Position numbers and translations under genes: made by a program. A stretch of DNA of 64,000 nucleotides from NCBI GenBank assembly GCA_947247005.1, contig OX365946.1, positions 6,642,453 through 6,706,452 on the forward strand, read 5' to 3'. Source of the DNA: Spisula solida (Eukaryota > Mollusca > Bivalvia > Venerida > Mactridae). The first letter of the stretch is position 1; every line of letters starts with the position of its first letter. A model generated the notes under the pieces. The model was given only the letters and a program-made list of their open reading frames with translations, made no database searches and was not told the origin of the DNA. This document shows, piece after piece, positions 62,901 through 64,000 of this stretch.

Positions 62901-63201
62901 CTTACTCTAATACATTTTTTTAAAACCCGGCCTACCTACCCTACTATTTTGGCACATGTTACCAACATGATATCCCTGATATTATATGTTTCAGGTTGGC
63001 TTTAAGCCTGCTGGTGGAATAAGGTCAGCCAAAGATGCGTGTACATGGTTGTCAATGATGAAAGAAGAATTAGGGGATGATTGGACCATGCCAGACTTGT
63101 TCCGATTAGGGGCCAGCTCCCTTTTGATTGATATTGAGAGACAGCTCTTCCACTTTGTCTACGGGAGATATGCAGCTTCACACGAGATACCTATGTCTTA
63201 G
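44925..63201 (+). CDS. DERA: Deoxyribose-phosphate aldolase, complete eight-exon gene
   Basis: DERA (class I aldolase, TIM barrel, normally cytosolic) cleaves 2-deoxy-D-ribose 5-phosphate into acetaldehyde and glyceraldehyde 3-phosphate, feeding deoxynucleoside carbon into glycolysis. Joining 44925-44955, 52316-52413, 52855-53002, 57032-57130, 59814-59948, 61768-61896, 62338-62450 and 62995-63201 gives 960 nt, 319 residues plus stop; human DERA has 318. All junctions are GT-AG and keep the frame. Motifs in order: AVTCIDLTTLAGDDT (about 50-64), AVCVYPSRVADAV (about 98-110), GFPCGQTHIKTRLEEIRLAV (about 129-148), EIDIVINR (proton-relay Asp156), GEAHLKTILATGELG, DFIKTSTGKE (Schiff-base Lys219), GFKPAGGIRSAKDA (Lys255), and the animal-type C-terminus PMS. 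No key residue is missing. Large introns carry mobile elements; intron 4 carries an exon-derived minisatellite. No operon context; alternative family membership is very unlikely. Confidence 0.97.
44956..45488 (+). other. DERA intron 1, proximal part
   Basis: Unrecognised intronic DNA before the 972-bp TIR element; no repeats identified by eye. Confidence 0.4.
45489..46460. mobile_element. 972-bp TIR element in DERA intron 1
   Basis: Left terminus CTAGAGTCAGTGTACCCGAT followed by TTCGCAC; right terminus is its inverse with two changes (GTGCGAAACCGAGTACACTG then ACTCTAG). TA dinucleotides flank both ends. Partial extra copies of the terminus motif lie at 45700-45718 (gtacccggtttcgcacac) and 46419-46427 (gcgaaaccg). 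Internal sequence is AT-rich, with no transposase frame, so non-autonomous. Confidence 0.85.
46461..47709 (+). other. DERA intron 1, unrecognised AT-rich segment
   Basis: A minus-strand open frame of 124 codons (46686-47060) has low-complexity, Phe/Leu/Ile-rich composition and no recognised family. I leave it uncalled. Confidence 0.4.
47710..50454 (+). mobile_element. CGTCC-tract / 145-bp-repeat element, outer copy (interrupted)
   Basis: Starts GCTCACCTGTCACAAAGTGA, whose first ~30 bp form a hairpin (gtcac/gtgac nested in agctcacc/ggtgagct). A CGTCC-rich tract and direct repeats with a 145-bp period follow (recurring phrase gaaacttggtcacaatgatc). It ends with gcgacctagggccctttggg then ccctcttgt, where agggccc/gggccct makes a 3' hairpin. 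Non-coding; long open frames follow the repeats. A second element of the same family lies inside it. Without that insert it would be about 1,363 bp. I associate this repeat with mollusc genomes; its transposition class is unclear to me. Confidence 0.88.
48553..49932 (+). mobile_element. CGTCC-tract / 145-bp-repeat element, inner copy (nested)
   Basis: A complete 1,380-bp element from GCTCACCTGTCACAAAGTGA to the 3' hairpin and CTCTTGT, lying in one of the internal repeats of the outer copy. Left flank is ctatcttatttttA and right flank is TATGAAAC. An uninterrupted repeat at 50064-50083 reads ctatcttatttttatgaaat, so the empty site is known and a TA target duplication fits. The orientation is the same as the host element. 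Confidence 0.88.
50756..51182. mobile_element. 427-bp TIR element with TTATG target duplication
   Basis: Ends cagggctttttttcact and agcgaaaaaaagccctg are inverted. The 5-bp sequence ttatg flanks both sides (50751-50755 and 51183-51187). Inside, both ends carry inverted ggcctcttcaca-type sequence. No coding frame; a non-autonomous DNA element whose superfamily I cannot fix from the 5-bp duplication. Confidence 0.85.
51362..52064 (+). mobile_element. CGTCC-tract / 156-bp-repeat element
   Basis: Starts TGCTCCCCaaagggtgagca, a hairpin region, followed by a tgtccgtccgtccgtctgtc tract. Direct repeats with a 156-bp period follow (tttgaaacttcatagg at 51468, 51624 and 51780). The element ends cacggggagcataacc... 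ggctcttgt. The hexamer ttatta flanks both sides (51356-51361, 52065-52070). The primary sequence differs from the 145-bp-repeat element but its organisation and its CTCTTGT end are the same. Non-coding. Confidence 0.82.
52316..52413 (+). CDS. DERA: DERA exon 2
   Basis: Acceptor ctttcag, donor cag|gtatgg, phase 1 to 0. Encodes up to residue 43: DPAWIQSVYVNLPATKRRAE followed by QLGIRRCVKKHFQ. This matches the animal-specific N-terminal extension of DERA that precedes the barrel. Confidence 0.95.
52470..52700 (-). other. Possible LINE 3' end in DERA intron 2
   Basis: Minus-strand sequence reads ...ggctctataaataaagtctt followed by an ATT-type tail (tattattattta). This combination is usual for the 3' end of short-tailed LINEs, but I find no recognisable RT motif in the adjacent frame, so this is weak. 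Confidence 0.25.
52855..53002 (+). CDS. DERA: DERA exon 3
   Basis: Acceptor attttag, donor G|gtaagg. Encodes residues 44-92 including AVTCIDLTTLAGDDTLANV, the first barrel strand and its loop, then RLCFKAKKPIMRELLKAM. Ends in phase 1. Confidence 0.97.
53042..56463. mobile_element. 3.4-kb TIR element in DERA intron 3
   Basis: Left end CAGTACAGACAAC then aagttttttccaatggacac; right end is the inverse (gtgtccattggaaaaaacac, then gttgtctgtactg). TA flanks both sides (53040-53041, 56464-56465). The first and last ~220 bp are dense in caccgtga/tcacggtg motifs, candidate transposase-binding repeats. Similar motifs recur in the centre (55050-55230, with ccaccgtg, ggtggcaa and cgtgacgggtgg), suggesting a composite or internally rearranged element. 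No transposase is recognisable; the best frame (53746-54000, 84 codons) matches nothing I know. It accounts for most of the 4.0-kb intron. Confidence 0.85.
57032..57130 (+). CDS. DERA: DERA exon 4
   Basis: Acceptor attgacag, donor TCAG|gtaaga. Encodes residues 93-125: GVTVGAVCVYPSRVADAVNS then LKAAGASHIPVAS. Ends in phase 1. The final ~29 bp of this exon and its donor site are the founding copy of the 53-bp array immediately downstream. Reading past the donor gives GKMIT and a stop within 18 nt. Confidence 0.97.
57131..58140 (+). repeat. 53-bp minisatellite made from exon 4 end, donor site and intron
   Basis: Nineteen tandem copies follow the genuine exon 4/intron 4 boundary at 57130/57131. 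Each unit has about 29 bp matching exon 4 (GGTGTCAGCCACATTCCTGT then TGCTTCAG), the donor (GTAAGATG, GTAAAATG, or GTCAAATG in two units), and about 24 bp of intron (attacataagtcacac type). Units 13-15 and 16-18 share the same variants, so a 159-bp triplet was duplicated. Every unit keeps AG|GT. Extending exon 4 to any of these donors places an in-frame TAA five codons past the true junction. Confidence 0.97.
58179..58250 (-). tRNA. tRNA-Thr-like SINE head in DERA intron 4
   Basis: Minus strand: A-box-like TAGCTCTGTCAGT; a perfect 5-bp anticodon stem TTCCC/GGGAA around the loop CTTGTAA, giving anticodon UGU (Thr) with U33 in place; and a B-box-like GGGTTCGCGCCCC. The acceptor stem does not pair. 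This is expected of a tRNA-derived SINE rather than a working tRNA gene. It adjoins the 53-bp array. Confidence 0.55.
58251..59095 (+). other. DERA intron 4, unrecognised segment
   Basis: Contains a short two-copy repeat (attttgatcaggtccga at about 58825 and 58868). A 131-codon open frame (58557-58952) spans it but has no recognised motif and lies inside an intron; not called. Confidence 0.4.
59096..59707. mobile_element. 612-bp TIR element (MITE), copy 2, in DERA intron 4
   Basis: The same TGAGCCAGTCTCCAGGAAAA termini and the same 612-bp length as 9699-10310, with TA on both flanks. The interior differs at many positions from copy 1, so the two insertions are not from the same very recent event. 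The right end lies about 106 bp before the exon 5 acceptor. Confidence 0.92.
59814..59948 (+). CDS. DERA: DERA exon 5
   Basis: Acceptor tattccag, donor CAAG|gtttgt. Encodes residues 126-170: VATGFPCGQTHIKTRLEEIR then LAVDDGAREIDIVINRQMAL. Contains Asp156, equivalent to E. coli DeoC Asp102, in the proton relay. Phase 1 at both ends. Confidence 0.97.
59949..60465 (+). other. DERA intron 5, proximal part
   Basis: Includes a short stretch (60128-60170: caaaatccacgaaatttaat then acccacgaaaatatg) resembling sequence at 39100-39135, probably part of a dispersed repeat. Otherwise unrecognised. Confidence 0.4.
60466..61475. mobile_element. 1,010-bp TIR element with GCGCT target duplication, DERA intron 5
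   Basis: Ends CATAGGCGGATCCAGG and CCTGGATCCGCCCCTG are inverted. The pentamer gcgct flanks both (60461-60465, 61476-61480). Just inside each end is a long G or C run (60480-60492; 61411-61423). The interior carries about four imperfect repeats of gggtatgctgctcagataga followed by a poly-T stretch and cttgctcgcttcgctcgc. No transposase. Confidence 0.85.
61481..61767 (+). other. DERA intron 5, distal part
   Basis: Unique-looking intronic DNA up to the acceptor at 61767, nothing recognised. Confidence 0.4.
61768..61896 (+). CDS. DERA: DERA exon 6
   Basis: Acceptor gcttacag, donor GCAG|gtaagg. Encodes residues 171-213: GVYDEVRMMKEACGEAHLKT then ILATGELGSLVNVHKASIVC and MMA. GEAHLKTILATGEL is a core DERA signature. 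Phase 1 at both ends. Confidence 0.97.
61935..62320. repeat. 33-bp minisatellite in DERA intron 6
   Basis: About 10 imperfect units of tgtctgtcctgtcatttctg plus ttataacaagagc. It fills most of the 441-bp intron between exons 6 and 7. The open frames on both strands (122 and 144 codons) come from the 33-bp period. Confidence 0.92.
62338..62450 (+). CDS. DERA: DERA exon 7 (Schiff-base lysine)
   Basis: Acceptor aacttcag, donor AAG|gtatgt. Encodes residues 214-251 beginning GADFIKTSTGKEGVNATLLV. Lys219 in FIKTSTG is the Schiff-base nucleophile (E. coli Lys167). Ends in phase 0. Confidence 0.97.
62451..62994 (+). other. DERA intron 7
   Basis: 544 bp, GT-AG, with no repeat recognised. Confidence 0.7.
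62995..63201 (+). CDS. DERA: DERA exon 8 (terminal exon)
   Basis: Acceptor tgtttcag. Encodes residues 252-319 beginning VGFKPAGGIRSAKDACTWLS, with Lys255 (E. coli Lys201), then ELGDDWTMPDLFRLGASSLL and ending EIPMS, followed by TAG. The phosphate-binding GGIR motif is intact. Confidence 0.97.
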   Translation, partial: VGFKPAGGIRSAKDACTWLSMMKEELGDDWTMPDLFRLGASSLLIDIERQLFHFVYGRYAASHEIPMS

Positions 63202-64000
63202 ATGTTGTTTCTGCATGATATCCACTTGCCTGTATATTGCCAAACTTCTTATATACGTTCACCAACTGTGGCTGTTGCTGTAGTTATAAGTGCGCTGGAA
63301 TATTATTATTGAGTTGGTCTTCATATTGAGATAGTGAATACTGTAAACCAAGAAATTATGTCGCACAATTTAAATTCGCTTAGTTTGCGAGTGGTAGAAT
63401 TTCGGGAAATTAAGTCGCCACGAAAGTGCTAAAAACATTTATATGGACATTGTGGGAGACTTAAAGCCTCGAAAACTAGTTGTCGCTAATATGCCTACGA
63501 TCAGCAAAACGCGTAAGTTAGTACTCGCGAAAGTAAATTGGTTTACGGTAATGAGTTAAACAGTGAATATTGTCTTAATGTCAAGAAACAGTGCAACCTC
63601 TCTTGACTGAAACTTATTTGGAAACACAGAACATATTTGTATGTTGTTGCTTTTGGGAGGTAAAATGTATAGTAAATGGGTTACTTTTGGAACATAATGT
63701 TTATGTTTATAAAGAGAGGTGTTTGTTCAAGGGAAGGCTGCTCTGTAGAGGTTGCTCTTAAGTATTGTTAAGGTGACTTTAAGGCATACTGTGTATTGAA
63801 TGAACCATTGTAATATTATGTGTAGCTGTTAAGAAAATTACATTTGATTATGAAAGTTGTTTAGAATATTAGAAGTTTGGTAATAATATAGTCATGTAAA
63901 CTGTAATACTGAGTGTATCTCAAGGAATTGGTTTCAATCTCATATAGGACTTGAAATGTTTTACATTCTTAGTGCTATAATTTTACATATATTTGTTCAT
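63202..64000 (+). other. DERA 3' UTR and downstream flank
   Basis: No AATAAA or ATTAAA was seen between the stop codon and the window end, so the polyadenylation site cannot be placed; it may lie beyond the window or use a variant signal. A small inverted-repeat element occupies 63341-63548. Confidence 0.4.
63341..63548. mobile_element. 208-bp inverted-repeat element in the DERA 3' flank
   Basis: Left end CTGTAAACCAAGAAATT, right end the inverse (gtaaattggtttacgg) with TA on both sides (63339-63340, 63549-63550). The interior has paired tcgc/gcga motifs (ttcgcttagtttgcga, actcgcgaaag). Begins 140 bp after the stop codon, so probably within the 3' UTR. Confidence 0.7.

Overview
The window looks like one stretch of a repeat-rich metazoan genome, most probably a bivalve or related mollusc. 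The grounds are AT-rich non-coding DNA, long spliceosomal introns with GT-AG borders, a dense load of short inverted-repeat elements, and two repeat families I associate with mollusc genomes: one opening GCTCACCTGTCACAAAGTGA, the other TGCTCCCC, each followed by a CGTCC-rich tract. The taxon is inference; no species marker is present.

Only one protein-coding gene can be supported: a complete eight-exon deoxyribose-phosphate aldolase gene (DERA) on the + strand, 44925-63201. The spliced product is 319 residues, close to the 318 of human DERA, and all three catalytic residues are present. The first ~44.9 kb holds no gene I can support.

Layout: 1-14740 is non-coding DNA with simple repeats, a 21-bp minisatellite whose tail is inverted (4705-5606), hairpin elements, a 612-bp terminal-inverted-repeat (TIR) element, and a local 293-bp duplication. 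14741-26540 and 26541-37987 are a direct tandem duplication of about 11.8 kb. It carries two 45-bp minisatellites, a 19-bp minisatellite, two inverted-repeat elements and a tRNA-like element per copy. 37988-44924 is mostly unremarkable, with a decayed LINE reverse transcriptase fragment and a hairpin element. 44925-63201 is DERA. Its larger introns are packed with mobile elements: a 972-bp TIR element, a repeat element nested inside a relative of itself, a 427-bp element with a TTATG target duplication, a 703-bp element with a TTATTA duplication, a 3.4-kb TIR element, a 612-bp element and a 1,010-bp element with a GCGCT duplication.

The most unusual structure is at the start of DERA intron 4. 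The last ~29 bp of exon 4, its 5' splice site and the next ~24 bp of intron have been amplified into 19 further 53-bp copies (57131-58140). The result is a row of decoy donor sites, each also resembling a composite 3'/5' recursive splice point. I know of no described equivalent, but I could not search for one. All percentages and ages are avoided because no alignment could be run.
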